A stretch of 64,000 nt of DNA, taken from Tetragonia tetragonoides. Lineage: Eukaryota > Streptophyta > Magnoliopsida > Caryophyllales > Aizoaceae. The DNA lies in NCBI GenBank assembly GCA_038025085.1, contig CM076141.1, positions 22,081,001-22,145,000 on the forward strand, in the 5' to 3' direction. The notes under the pieces are model-generated. The model had not been told where the DNA came from. It did no database searches and saw only the letters and a list, made by a program, of their open reading frames with translations. A program made the position numbers and the translations under genes. The first letter of the stretch is position 1; every line of letters begins with the position of its first letter. Below are positions 34,375 through 45,782 of this stretch, piece after piece.

Positions 34375-35932
34375 CTACTCCTCTTTGTCTATGTTAACTT
34401 CAGGCTTTTGGGCAGGCTCGCTAGGCTCATCAAGTTCCATTCGTTCTTTTGGAGCCCATTTTTCCCTACCACTGCTCGAAGAGGCCTCGTGATCATTGGG
34501 CCTAGCTTGAGGGACTTGTTTGGCCGAGTGGGTCGGATTCTTCCTCTTTTTCGATTGGGCCTTATCCTTACCTTTTCCCATACCCTTAGTTTGGGGCTTG
34601 GAAGGCATAGCGGGCCTATCGATGGGAGTTATCCTTACACCACTAGGCTCATCATATTTGTGGCCCTTGAATAACTCCTTCTCTTTCTCTAGGAGCCTTT
34701 GGTTGACTTGATGGTCACCACTCCAAATCCACTCCTCATAAAAGCATGACAACTCGATTGAGTGCGGGTATACCGGCTTAGTCCACACTTGGCGACGGTT
34801 CCAGTGACGTTCCCAATTAGATACCAAGGACGACGTTAAAGGCCTTTGGCAAGGAGGCTCACAACTTACGTTCGGGATCCTTTGCCTTAAACCGTATTGG
34901 CGGAGAAGGCGGTTCGATAGCAAGAATGTCAAGGTATATAAACCAATAATCCTTGTAAAGGGTACGTTCTCACTACACCCTACAATTTTGGTGGTACGCC
35001 ACCATGGGACGAAACAAGCCGGTTGGATATCGGTGTAGAAGTATGCTATCCACTCCTCCCGAGAGGATTCGGAGAACTTTCGGCGCCTCGCCGGAAAGTG
35101 TTTAGGGATGAACTTCCTAGTGTCGATGGGAGCCTCAAGCAAGTGGAGTCTCTCTTGAAGCCATATCTACACAAAAACAACAAAAAGAAAAATTCAAGTC
35201 AATACATGATGAGAATTCACTACATAAAGTTAAATCCATAAAGATTAAGGCTTTATCACCAAAACTTACCTGAAGGAGTAAAGGGCTCCCGGTGAAGGAC
35301 TCTTGAGGATTGCTCTTGAGCCTATCTACAGCAAGGATTGTCTCTCCCACAACCAAGTGTATAGGAGTGCTATCCCATTGAATTTGTTCGGTCACCCTAA
35401 GAAGGCAAGCTTTGCCCTTGTTGATGGTAGACTTCTTTTCGGATGGAATACGAGCATCTTCATTGCCTCCAACAAACAAATAACGATGGAGGAGCCAAAA
35501 TACAAAGGCACGTTTGTTGTACCTCATATCCATCGCATCCCAGGCTCTAGAAATGAAGAAAGTCAAAAGCCTAGGAAGATCAATATCCTCACCGTGAAGC
35601 ACTTGGGCCACTTGGCGAGGAGATAACCCTAGATATCGTTGAAAATCACCCGCAAAAGCGTTCCCCAAGTAAGGAACGACGGGAGGGCTCTTGGTTGGAA
35701 AGCCAATGAAATCAGAGAAGTCCTCCACCAACGGGCACATATCATGAGCACCAAAGCGGAAAACATGAAACTTCGGGCCCCAAAATTCAATAGAGGCATG
35801 GAGAAAGTCCCACAAAATCTTAACTTGTTTGAGGTGAAAGAACGCATCAAGGTGAAAGGGAGTAAGTTCTAACCTCTCCTCTACGGTCATGGAGGCCAAC
35901 CAAGCATCAAAGACATCATCAAAGTTCACCAT
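34375..35932 (-). CDS. TatP antisense gene A: two-exon DUF7745/PMD-like retroelement protein, apparently intact
   Basis: Exon 1 runs from ATG at 35932 to 35270 (221 codons). The intron has GTAAGT donor at 35269 and TGTAG acceptor ending 35167. Exon 2 is 35166-34375 (263 codons and stop). Both exons are phase 0 and open, giving about 484 residues. Features: FDDVFDAWLASMTVEERLEL start, FWGPKFHVFRFGAHDMCPLVEDF (the most family-like block), DFQRYLGLSPRQV, HLVVGETILAVDRL, SPLLLQ before the junction, WIWSGDHQVNQRLLE, then a basic, disordered tail (KGMGKGKDKAQSKKRKN). The first half resembles DUF7745 and related PMD-like proteins of plant retroelements. Role unknown. The TatM homologue (45783-47129) has no intron and several stops. 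Antisense ORFs behind pol are known in Tat elements such as Grande. Confidence 0.8.
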
Positions 35933-36019
35933 TGTTAAGATTAAGGATTTTCTCTCAAGGAATTTTCTCTCTCTAAGGGCTCAAAGTAAGTGGTAAGAAG
36001 AGAACAAGAGGAAACCCGA

Positions 36020-36223
36020 CTATATAGAGGTCACGGTTGGATTCTGGTCGAAAAATTAAGGAAACACAGACCACCGACGAATCAAGGCCAGGCGGTCTCT
36101 AACGTAGTCTGGATGGCTGAGCGATTGGGAAGGGTGGCTAAGCCGCTCCACCTAGCGACATGACCGCTAGGCTAAGTGGTAACCGCTTGAGCTCTAGCAC
36201 AGCCGCTAGGAGCTCTAGCGGTC
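36020..36223 (-). promoter_or_regulatory. TatP gene A promoter: TATA box and palindrome cluster
   Basis: Minus strand: CTATATAGT (TATA at 36020-36026) about 90 bp before the ATG. Upstream at 36089-36223 are AGCGGYT half-sites and inverted repeats, for example AGCCGCTAGGAGCTCTAGCGGT and TGACCGCTAGG...TGGTAACCGCT. Same module as in the LTRs. Confidence 0.65.
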
Positions 36224-36744
36224 ACCATGTATAGGAGCCTGACGTGCAATTTCGCGAGACGACCTCGGTCCACCCGACCCCTCCTTGACCGAGCTATACC
36301 TTCCTATTTCCCACTTGGACAGATTTTGAAAGCCTTCCCTTAGATTTTCTTTACCTTCATTTTGGCTCTTGCCACTTTTCTCTTTATTCCCTCTTTATTT
36401 TCTTTCCTTCTTTTTATTAGGATTATCAAGTTCCACCTTTTTTCCTTTTATTTTCTGATTCCTTATTTTCTTTAATCATTTTCTGTCTTTTAATTGTCTT
36501 TTTCTATTTTCTTTTTCTTTTATTTTTCATTTTTTAGGGGAAGGGGTACCCCAAATGTGCTCAGTTCTCGGGAATCCTAAATTCTCAGATTTCATGTTTT
36601 GTGATTTCCATTCGAAAATTAGATGATTAAAATCATATATGGGCATTTGCGTGATATTCTTATGCGTAAATAAAATAAAAATATTTATAGCAGGTTTAAT
36701 ACAAGCCCAAAAGTTCAAAATGCACTACAACAAATATCACTGGC
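36224..36744. other. Spacer between TatP genes A and B
   Basis: It includes TTTCGCGAGACGACCTCGG, then a very T-rich stretch (36350-36540), then the presumed 3' region of gene B with GGGGAAGGGGTACCCC (36537-36552). It matches 61515-62001 of TatQ in reverse. No gene. Confidence 0.6.
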
Positions 36745-39700
36745 CATCTTCGCCAGTACTCTGACCCACCTGAGACGACTCTCCAGGTCCACTTGATGAT
36801 GGAGCATCTGAAGGACTGGGCTGAGACATCGCCCAAGCTCTAGGGTCAAAAGCAAATAATGCACCCTTCAAGTAAGCAGGATCCAGTGAATGACGCGGTG
36901 GCTCTGACATGCTTGGTTAACCACACCCCATACTCTCCTGACTCCAAGAACTCCTCGGAGGGACTGGAGGATACATAGGAATGGGATAACCCGGATACCC
37001 AATATGAGGAGGCGGTGCATGCCACTGCGGAAGATAAGGCACCTGGGGCAGGTTCCCCATATCCACTCGAGCTCGAGGCGTCCCATGGCACACTTCCGTA
37101 CTCTCTTGCCTCAGAGGAGGACACTGCGGTGTAGACACCAGCTCCGGAGCAACTGGAGGCCTAGGAGGCCTTACCACAGGAACAGGCTGCAAAATAGACT
37201 CAAGATCAGAAAATTATAAATATTCAAATCATGCACTATTACTTGAGATGAACATACCTCTCGAACGTCGGATCGATGACTCGTGCACACACTCCGAGAC
37301 GTGAACCTGGAAATCCAATGTTTTAGGGCATGCATACCCCAATAGATCTTCCGCGTCCCAGCAGCATCCAATTGTGCACATAAGAGAAGAATCAGTATAA
37401 ACACAAAGGAAATATTGCAAATTACAATGTATTTTCACTTACCCCCCTACAACCATTTGGTAGAGGCAATCCCTCAACCTCCTCATCAGAACCAGGAAAC
37501 GCAGGAATCAAAAAAACCTGAGGTAACTCATCCGCTCCTGTATAACCCACCGACATGGTAGGAGGAGTGGGGCGCGGAGAAGAAGTAGTCGCATGAGACA
37601 AAGAAGAACTCGCAGCGCTTTGCAAAACTTAAATATATTAGATACATTTCTAAATTTCCAAACGAAATTAAGAAACAAAAAATTTTATTCACCGGATCAG
37701 TGAGAAGTTAGGGCACAAGCGAGCCTCAGCAAACTCGGTATACGCCACCATAAAATCCACCTCCGGGTCGGCCGGAAGAAAATACTGAAGGGCATTCACC
37801 CCAACGGTGGCCGTCCTTACTTGCTCCACGGTAAGATGACGAACATACAGCATAAAATCCAGAGGGTCCAAAGGAATCCTCAGAGCCGGAAGGTCGGAAA
37901 AAGTCTGCCTAATCAGTCTCTCTCCCAAAAACCACTCAAAACCAAAAGGACCCTCAATGAGGATTCTCTTATGGTCGTACTCTCGAGCACCCAAGAATCG
38001 GTTCGAGAGGCCCGGGAGGTAATCCGTCCAGGGAAACCAGTCAACCTACCAAAGCAATGAATGAGCACACGAAAGGATGGAAAGGACGATAAAAATGCAA
38101 AAGGTAATCACTTTCATCCTGAGCGGTCAAGGGATATATCGCCTCCCTTAGGGCGTGCAGCGTAGTAAATGGGAAAGATGCCCGTCCCCTCCAGTTCTTC
38201 ATCACCGGAAAGGACAAATCCCCTGTCTGAAGAAGAGGGGCAAGGTCGAGGAAATGCTCGTAAAACCAAAATTAAGACATGGAAAACGCATGGGTTAGGC
38301 ACAAGTTATGAGTAAACAGCCAAAGCGCAAAGTATAAGAAGGGTAAAAGGAAATTGCCTCCATAACCTTTCAATATCCGACCAAGGAGACGCAAGACGCG
38401 CCCTCCTCCCCACTGACGCAGCTGGACTGCCTCAAACACCGCAGAAGACAAGAATATGCGGGAAGACCCCAGTTGTACTCCGCAACTCTGTCCAAATCCC
38501 GCAAGCACGGGAAATAGTAAACATGATACCAACTAGCTTTATCCGAAAAGACGGAACAAGCTAGAATATAGGGTAAGAAAAGGCGAGCGTGCTGCTCCGC
38601 CGTAACCTTCTACAGCTTCTTCGGGTTGGTCAAGAACTGGACCATTACGTCAGTCCGCCCGTACTTCATACCATCCCAGTTGGCCCCGAAAAGGTCGAAC
38701 ATCTCCACCATATCATCCCTACTCACCTCTGCATAAGCTAGGGGGATACCGGTGCAAGGGAGCCCGGAAATGAGACCGAACTCGAAAAGGGTGATCATGA
38801 CCTCACCCATAGGAAAATGAAAAGTACTGGTAGTATCCCAGTACCGCTCCGCAAGACCTCTAAAAAGTAAGCGGTCGGAGGGCTCGGCAGAAGTGAATTA
38901 GCTAGGTGACAACTAACAGATGATCGAAGCCACAACGCTCCACAATAGCGTTGATCTCGGGAGTCACATACCTATGGGTTTTCTCGATCCCGGAAAGGCT
39001 ACCGTAACCCCGCATGATAGTGTCTACATCCTATACAACGTGATAATCGCAAGACAATTAGCTAGGTGATCCTAGTAGCAACTACCAGTCTCCAATTTAG
39101 TCCTAATAGCATTCTAGCTAAACCAATACAACAAGAGTAAGTTTTAACGAGAATAAATTTCACACAAGTTAATTTTCCACAAATTTACTTAAAAATCATC
39201 TACCGTTAAAAAAAATAAAATAATAAAAATAAACTTCATTCAAGTTTATTTTCACCAAAGAGTGATAATTGCAACGAGAATAAATTTCACGCTAATTTAT
39301 TTTCCACCTTTAAAGATGAATTTCACACAAATTCATTCTTCACATGCAAAAAATAAAATAAAATAATAATCCTACGAGAATTTGCAAATTAGCAAGAAAA
39401 ACAACTTCACGCAAATTGGTTTTCCACATTAGCTACACTACAATTCTCAACCTACTACACATGATTTTCTAAGTGCAAAAGAGCAAAAGAAAGAAAAAAA
39501 AATGACATACCCGACACTTGGTGCCCACGATAACCAAATGCTCCTTCTTCTTGAAAATGAGATCGCGGGGCTCCTAACGATTGGTAGGATGGAAATCACT
39601 ATGAATGAACTCATCCTGGACTAACAGGTGCTCACCCACCCGGTGATGGGGTATACCGGAAATGAAGACCCGAGTAAAAACATTCGGGGCCTCCCGCACA

Positions 39701-39750
39701 ACAATCTCTTGCTCCTTCCTTTTCATACCTCCTCTAAGTTTCGGAACCAT
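36745..39750 (-). pseudogene. TatP antisense gene B: 7-exon plant mobile domain protein, decayed
   Basis: Homologue of the TatQ and TatM gene B. Exons by alignment: 39750-39511, 39030-38358, 38271-38116, 38045-37693, about 37619-37443, about 37375-37258, about 37190-36745. Exon 1 has a basic start and NVFTRVFISGIPHHRVGEH. Exon 2 has the PMD block (GEVMITLFEFGLISGLPC). Exon 4 has VDWFPWTDYLPGLSNRF. The last exon is Pro-rich (VRPPRPPVAPELVSTP). Lesions: TAG in exon 1 near 39572; TAG in exon 2 near 38612; donors GC at 38357 and GA at 38115; acceptors AA before exons 3 and 5. PMD proteins MAIN and MAIL1 act in silencing and development in Arabidopsis; the role of element-borne copies is unknown. 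Confidence 0.75.
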
Positions 39751-39932
39751 GGATGAAGAGTAAAAAAAATTGGAGTTTGAGAGTTTAAGAGTTTGAAGAA
39801 AATGGAGGAGAGAGAGAGGAGATGTCACGAAGTGGAAGAAGGTCCATTTCGGCCTTCCCCTTCTTTTCCTTTTATTCCACCCGTGAAGACCTAGCAATCG
39901 GTCAAACCGTCCAGGTGGATGGTCAGGCCGCC
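39751..39932 (-). promoter_or_regulatory. TatP gene B promoter, cut by the TatM insertion
   Basis: The minus strand has an AATAAAAGG TATA-like box (39868-39876) and, further up to 39932, the start of a half-site cluster matching 58150-58200 of TatQ. TatM starts at 39933, so the rest of the cluster is lost. Confidence 0.55.
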
Positions 39933-41205
39933 TGTAAGGACCCGGGATTTTCGTCCAATCCTTTTTACATAAAATGTATTTGTTTTCGTGGAGTGCGTCC
40001 TTATAGAAAATTTGTAAGTTGGGGTTTAGATAAGTTCAAGAGACCATCGAGTTAAAAAGAATTTTGTAAAGACATGAAATGAATAAAAACCATGAAAGAG
40101 GTCACTAATCTGCTATCGGTGTTTTATCGAAGGGACAACCAAATAACGCGAAAAGGGAACTAATCATGTTTTTAGAAAGACTCTCGCTCATACAGAACAT
40201 ATGAGTACCCAAAAATAATAGGTTTGGGGGAGAAGGTACGAGGTGGGAAGGTGTTAGGCACCCAACTCGCCCGTTTATGACGGCCTCCTCTAACTCAAGT
40301 TTGCTTCATAATTTAAAGACATAATTCCCATGCAAAACCGGATTAACAACCTAGACTTAGACTATTAATTGGTTCATCACAAGCATCACAACATTTAATA
40401 TAACCCTTATTTAGACATGCATTCATTTTGACAGTTGAGCATTACAACGGCTATACAGACAATTTTTAGGAAGCAATAAAACGCTATTCTTGCATGATAT
40501 CTAAGTTATGACTACTAGAAAATAAACAATTAGACAATTAATTTAATTTGATCCCTCAGGAATTTGTACCTGAACTGTAGGCTATATTTGACAAAATAGC
40601 AAAGGACAAGATCTCAAATTTTACAAGAAAGAGGGAGAAGGTCAGAGTCAATACTACTGAGAATAGAGGGTGTCAAATGTAGACTGTGTGTTTTGAACTG
40701 GGGGGGAGGGTCGTATTCATAGGCGCAGGAAGTACGGTTGGACGCCTGAAGAGGAGCCAAAAATTGGATTTGGGCAGAAAAAATAGTCGGGCCAGAAGCA
40801 GGGTCAGGGCCGCTAGCGGCCTTGGCCAGGGCCGCTGACGGCTGTCAGCAGCCAGCTGGATGTCGTCATTATGACGACATCCAAGCCATTTTTATTTTCC
40901 GGAGGAATTTTAATGTTCCGAAAAAATGTTAAAAGACCGTTTTACCCCTGAACGGTAAAAGACGACTGTACCCCTAAATCGCAACTAGGCGACCGGGAGT
41001 CGGAAAGAGGCATGAGGCGTGTCATTGGAAAGCTCTTGATCGGGGCATTTGAATGAAATGGAATAGAATGGAGGAGTGTTTGGTGGAAAAACGTGAGACC
41101 TTATGTTAACTATTAAAGCAAAAATAGCAGTTCAAGTTTATAAACTACTCCTTTCATCATCGGGCTTTTGCGGAGAAATCGGAAGACGCTTTTTTGGCGT
41201 GTACA
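39933..41205 (-). repeat. 3' LTR of TatM (1273 bp)
   Basis: The minus strand begins TGTACACGCC at 41205 and ends CCTTACA at 39933. It carries CCCGATGATGAAAGG near its start, as in all Tat LTRs here, a TATA-like TATGAATA (40714-40721), the palindrome cluster and the conserved R/U5 block (40228-40272). Confidence 0.88.
40714..40860 (-). promoter_or_regulatory. TatM LTR promoter: TATA-like box and palindrome cluster
   Basis: TATGAATA on the minus strand at 40714-40721. About 90 bp upstream GGCCGCTAGCGGCC, a perfect 14-bp palindrome, and further half-sites lie within 40807-40860. Confidence 0.6.
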
Positions 41206-42090
41206 GAAGTCCCCACTTTGATCGAGCTTGAGTAAAAGCGTAGATCAAAGTATTCCGAAGGCGACAAGCAGGATGTTGATGTGCACCACGGTGTGTGAGA
41301 GTGTACAATATGTATGCATATGAAGACAAACCTGAGTTGGGACATGCTCGTACCGCGCTAAGAATTCAGCTCTGTGAACACAAGAGAAAATAAAGGTTAT
41401 GGTAGCAGGATAGAACACCGCTCATAGATGATCTAACCGTCTGTTGGGGACCTGTATTCAGAGTGAATGAAAAGGTTAGTAATACTTTGAGAATGATCAA
41501 CGTGGAGTGCTTCGATAAACAGTGACTAAACACCGCTCCGCGGATGTCGAGATTCCATCCCTGTACGAGAAACGAAAAAGTCAACGAGACAGCGCGATTA
41601 AAAATAACGGATGCAAAAATGGTTAGGACATATGAACAGTTTAAATGCAATATCATAAGCAATCATTCACTGAAACATATAAAAAATAATAGACAGTATA
41701 ACTGCAACAGTATAAGCAATCATTGACTGACACATGATAAGTAACCTCGTAGAGGGACAGTTTAACCGCACTAGCTTAAGCGACCATTGACTGACCCTAA
41801 AATTCGTAACCTCGCAGAGGGACGGTTTAACCGCAATAGCTTAAGCGATCATTGAGTGACCCAAAATTTTAGATCTGAGTTTTAGTATTAGGGACCTGAA
41901 AAAATAAACGGGTTAGTTTTACCTGAAAATAGTTGGTACCGTAAAATGGGCCAACTGCCGAATTTGAATTTGTGGGTCGGAGTACTTTCTTCCCGCGCAC
42001 TGGGTACTGATATTTGCCGCAAATGAATTAAGGTAACGAACTTTGGACCGGAAAAGGTGCCGTATGACAGCAGAGTGGCCCACACGTGCA
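41206..42090 (-). other. TatM subterminal region with polypurine tract and degenerate repeats
   Basis: The minus strand AAAGTGGGGACTTC abuts the LTR and is the likely polypurine tract. At 41690-41870 two to three degenerate repeats of about 75 bp contain CCTCG-AGAGGGAC and CATTGACTGAC. No coding sequence. Confidence 0.6.
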
Positions 42091-42165
42091 GGTCTGCAGA
42101 GCCGCTAGCGGCCCAGGCCAGCGTCGCTAGCGGCGCTGGGCTTGAGCCAAGTAAAAGCGCTTCGG
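42091..42165 (+). promoter_or_regulatory. TatM gene B promoter: palindrome cluster
   Basis: GAGCCGCTAGCGGCCC and GTCGCTAGCGGCGC at 42099-42137. A weak TAAAAG box lies near 42151. Transcription would proceed to the right. Confidence 0.55.
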
Positions 42166-42436
42166 CGCGTCTCTCTTCTTTCGCGTGCCTTCTTCTTCAT
42201 TGTCGAGCTTCACTTTGTCGAGAGCAAACCTTCGAGCTTCCTCCATTGTTGAGTGCTCCACTTTGCTTGAGGTAAGTCGATTCTTGACCGATTTCTTCGG
42301 TTTTTGTCTTGAACTTGCTTATTTTTCCGCCTAGTTGCTGAATTTTGAGTTGCATTGTTGAATGGGTGATTATTCTTTGTGAATCTGAAACTTTTATTTT
42401 CCCACTTGTAGAGAGAGAAAGCGTCATTGTGTTCCC

Positions 42437-45192
42437 ATGGCTCATGTGGATACGGGAAAACGTCCCATGAATGTGGAGGAGTATGACAGGAGCCTTTTCC
42501 GCACCGGGTTACCTTCTACTAGAGCACCTCCGACTACTCACGCGGATGGAGCTCGGCTGTACCAGGATTCTTTTATGCGGCTGGACTGGCATCTGGCTGG
42601 GGTTTGGAACCGCAGTGTTCTACTACCGGATAGGCAGAGTCATCTGTCTAACTTGGAGCTGGTATGTTTTCTGATATTCCTCTTTTTTTTTCCAGTTCAA
42701 TATATTTGAACTGAAAATTGGAACTGTTAGTGCTTTGGCACACGAACAAATTGGGACTTGTACTGGATTGGTGGTCAGCTGCATGAAATTATTTTAGCTG
42801 TATTTGTAGTACATGGGGTGTTGAGGAAAATTTGTTTGTTGGCTAGGGTGTTGGTGTCTTGTTGCAGGCTCATGGGGCCACCTCCCATTGGGCTATGATG
42901 TTGGAGACCTTTTCAGTGGGGGCTAGGAACATGGTCTTGGGTTCGGGTTTGGACCATTTCCTGACTGTTATCCCTACTTGTCACTCGGGGGATTCTACGA
43001 TCATTTCCAGGGGGTTATTAGAGAGGTTTTGGGATTCCACGAACACTTTCCATACACCTGTAAGAGAGATGTTCCCCACCCCTCATCAGTTTGCTGTGCT
43101 GACGAGGCTATCCTTTAGAGGGCGTCGTATTCGGTACGACGCGACCTATTGGTGACAGAGTGACAGTTTGCTTGAGCTTTACGGACCCGTGTCTGTCCAC
43201 TTTGACAAGGATCGGGTTTCTTTGGCGCGGTTTTGGGCGGCTCTGGCGGAGCAGGGGCTTACTGAGGAGCAGAGAGCCCGTATTTTCCTGGCTTGCTTTT
43301 TGGGTTCTACCATCTTTGCTCAGAAGAAAAGTGTATGTCAAGTCGGTTTCTTGACATGTCTGGAGGATTTGTCCAAGGTCCATTAGTACAACCTCGGTGC
43401 TTCCGCTTATGCTTTCTTGGTGAGCCGGTGTCGTCGGGCTTGTAGGCCTAAGGAGACGAGTGAGAGGACATGTATCTCGGGCCGATGGAGGATACTAGAG
43501 GTAGGCCCATTTGTTTTTTTTCTTTGCACGTGCTTGCTTTTGGGCTTGGAGCTTATTTTCTTGCTTATATGGCAGTTGTGGTTCTTTGAGTATTTTCCGG
43601 TTTTTGGTCCTCACCGTCCCGGCTTGAGGATTTTCCCATTAGGTTCACGGTGGATTGTTTGGGGTAACCACTCGTCTACCTCTCTGGAGCATTTTCGGGC
43701 CACCTTCGAGAGCCACGCCGCATCTATGGTATGTTGTTGTTGACTTGTGCATTTTTCTTGCTGGTCCATTTGGTGTGAATGAACTTTTGAACTGGTAACC
43801 TGCAGGTGTCATTGTCCGCTTTTGATGGTATCCCTGGGGTTCCACCCCATATTACCCTGGATTCCTTTAGAGTGTCTTCTCTGCGAGTGGTCTTTGTGGG
43901 GCCATTTTGCTCTGTATGGTACTTGGGGAACCGTTTGACTCGGCTGGTCTATCCCTCCCTGGGTAGTCACCTGGTTCCGGAGGATCCTCCTTTGACCATG
44001 TTCTATCTGCGTGGTCTGAGTGTGCGGGATTTGGGAGTCGTGATCCGTGGCATGGCGGCCACGGAGTTTCTTATGCCAGAGGTTGTTGGCTTGGACTGCA
44101 CGGCCGTGTACCTGGCCTACTGCTTGGACTTCTTGATGCCGGACCTTACTTCTGAGGTAAGAAACTTATCTGCATATTTTTAGCTATATGTGTGATATAC
44201 TAACTTCTTGTGTCATGCAGGCGGATCGTCTAGCTCTTCAGGGTCCTAGGAGGTCTCATTCTAGAGTTCCTCGTGGTTAGCCCCTAAGCGTGACCTTGCC
44301 GACCAATGCGGTGAGGTACATTGGGGAGAGCGGGGGACGCAGAGTAGAGGAGTTCCCTCTTCATATGGCTGACGGAGAGGCTGTGGAGGGCTTGCCCTTT
44401 CCTGATGATTGAACGGGGGTAAGCTCCTTTTTATCCCTTCTTGTGTTTGTGTTTGCTTTTAAGTGCTGACTCTATCTTGGGGCTCTCTTTTTGTAGTTGA
44501 ACCGGGAACAGACCTCTCAGATCTCCAAGCTTATCCACCTGCTGAGGAAAGTCTATGGTCGAGTAATGGGCAAGGGGAAGAGTTCTTGGTCCAAGACCAT
44601 TGATGTAAGTAGACTTTTATCCTTTGTTTAGCTAAGTGAAGTGCTTAACTTAACATCTCGACCTTGATTGTCTGCAGATGTCCCAGTCTTCGTCTTCGGT
44701 AGGGCCTCTTCAGTGGGGCCTCGACATTCTTCTGCTGCGAGGGCCTCTTCGGCGAGCAGACTGTCTGTTGCTCGTTCACCTCCTGTAGCTGTGACCAGGC
44801 CTCCTGTTGATGAGGCGCCCGGACCTTCTGTGCCGTACATTCCCGAGATGTTCTCCCCTATGGGTTTCCAGCCTTCTCTTGATAGCAGGCCCATTGTTAC
44901 CCCCACAGTCGGAGGTTGGGCGAATGCCCCTGGATGAGATGTGCCTCCTACTGGGCCTTCGCATCAGGATATTGCTATGGATTTTGCCAGTTAGGCCATG
45001 GAGAGTTTCTTTGCCGCGGGGTTACCGGTAGGTACCCCTATGCGTGCATCAGCATATGATGGGCGGAACATGAGGCCCGAAAACAGCAGGCCCATTTATA
45101 GCTCTTCTCTTCACTATTCGACTGGGAACTACGGTCAGGGGTTGTCCATTGATGATGAGGCTGACAACAACGGTGATGACGACTCTGGTTGA
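42437..45192 (+). pseudogene. TatM antisense gene B: 7-exon plant mobile domain protein
   Basis: The 5' UTR has an intron (42272-42411). Coding exons, all with GT/AG borders and phase 0: 42437-42661, 42868-43500, 43576-43728, 43806-44156, 44221-44418, 44497-44604, 44678-45192. Exon 1 is a 75-residue lead. Exon 2 has the PMD-like GLLERFWDSTNTFHTPVREMFPTPHQFAVLT. Exon 3 has LWFFEYFPVFGP. Exon 4 has VVFVGPFCSVWYLGNRLTRLVYPSL. Exon 6 is basic. Exon 7 is Ser/Pro-rich, ending in an acidic DDEADNNGDDDSG. Stops lie in exon 2 (about 43153 and 43384), exon 5 (44278, 44410) and exon 7, with a likely frameshift near the start of exon 7. Exon order matches gene B of TatP and TatQ. Confidence 0.78.
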
Positions 45193-45582
45193 GCGATGTT
45201 GGATCTCCTTGTAGAGATTGATCTTGAGATTTCAAACTCTTGTTTTTATGCATTTTTATGATATTTATGATATGATATGATGTCTCGATTATGGCTGTCT
45301 GATCTCTAAGTATGCAATGCGTTATGCAGTAGGAAAATCCATAATTTGGGGAATAAAATAAAGAAAAAAGGTAAAAATTGCAAGAAAAAAAGAAAAAATT
45401 ATACATATTATACCCCCTAAAAAAAAGAAAAACAATAAAAAAGAAAAAATTGAAAAAGATAGAACTAAGAGAGTCTCGGGCTTTGTAATTCAGCGCGGGT
45501 ATCAAAAATGGGCTTAAATCAGGGAGACTGGATCAATGGGGCGAGCTGGAGTGAGAGGAAAATTCGGACCGGGGCAGGGTCA
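45193..45582. other. Spacer between TatM genes B and A
   Basis: AT-rich. It has an ATGATAT repeat cluster (45255-45282) and an A-rich stretch (45355-45455). Presumed 3' end of gene B. No gene. Confidence 0.5.
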
Positions 45583-45710
45583 GCGCCGCTAGCGGTGCTA
45601 GGCTGCAGGCTGAGGCCGCTAGCAGCGCTGACTAGGGTCGCTGACGGATTTGGTTTGGGCTTTTTTTGTGGATTTCTGGCTTCTTTGGCCCGCGTTTTTT
45701 CCTATAAATA
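45583..45710 (+). promoter_or_regulatory. TatM gene A promoter: palindrome cluster and TATA box
   Basis: GCCGCTAGCGGTGC and GGCCGCTAGCAGCGC at 45585-45629, then CTATAAATA at 45702-45710, 73 bp before the ATG. Confidence 0.68.
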
Positions 45711-45782
45711 GAATTTACGGGATACTTGATGTTGTATCACTTTTCAGACCTTACCTCTCCCAAATTTCCCAAATTTTCTATC

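Noticed and set aside
39933..41205. This LTR as the 3' LTR of TatP
   Set aside because: Its tips and body differ from 12442-13939, its orientation is opposite, and a matching partner with primer site is at 51440.
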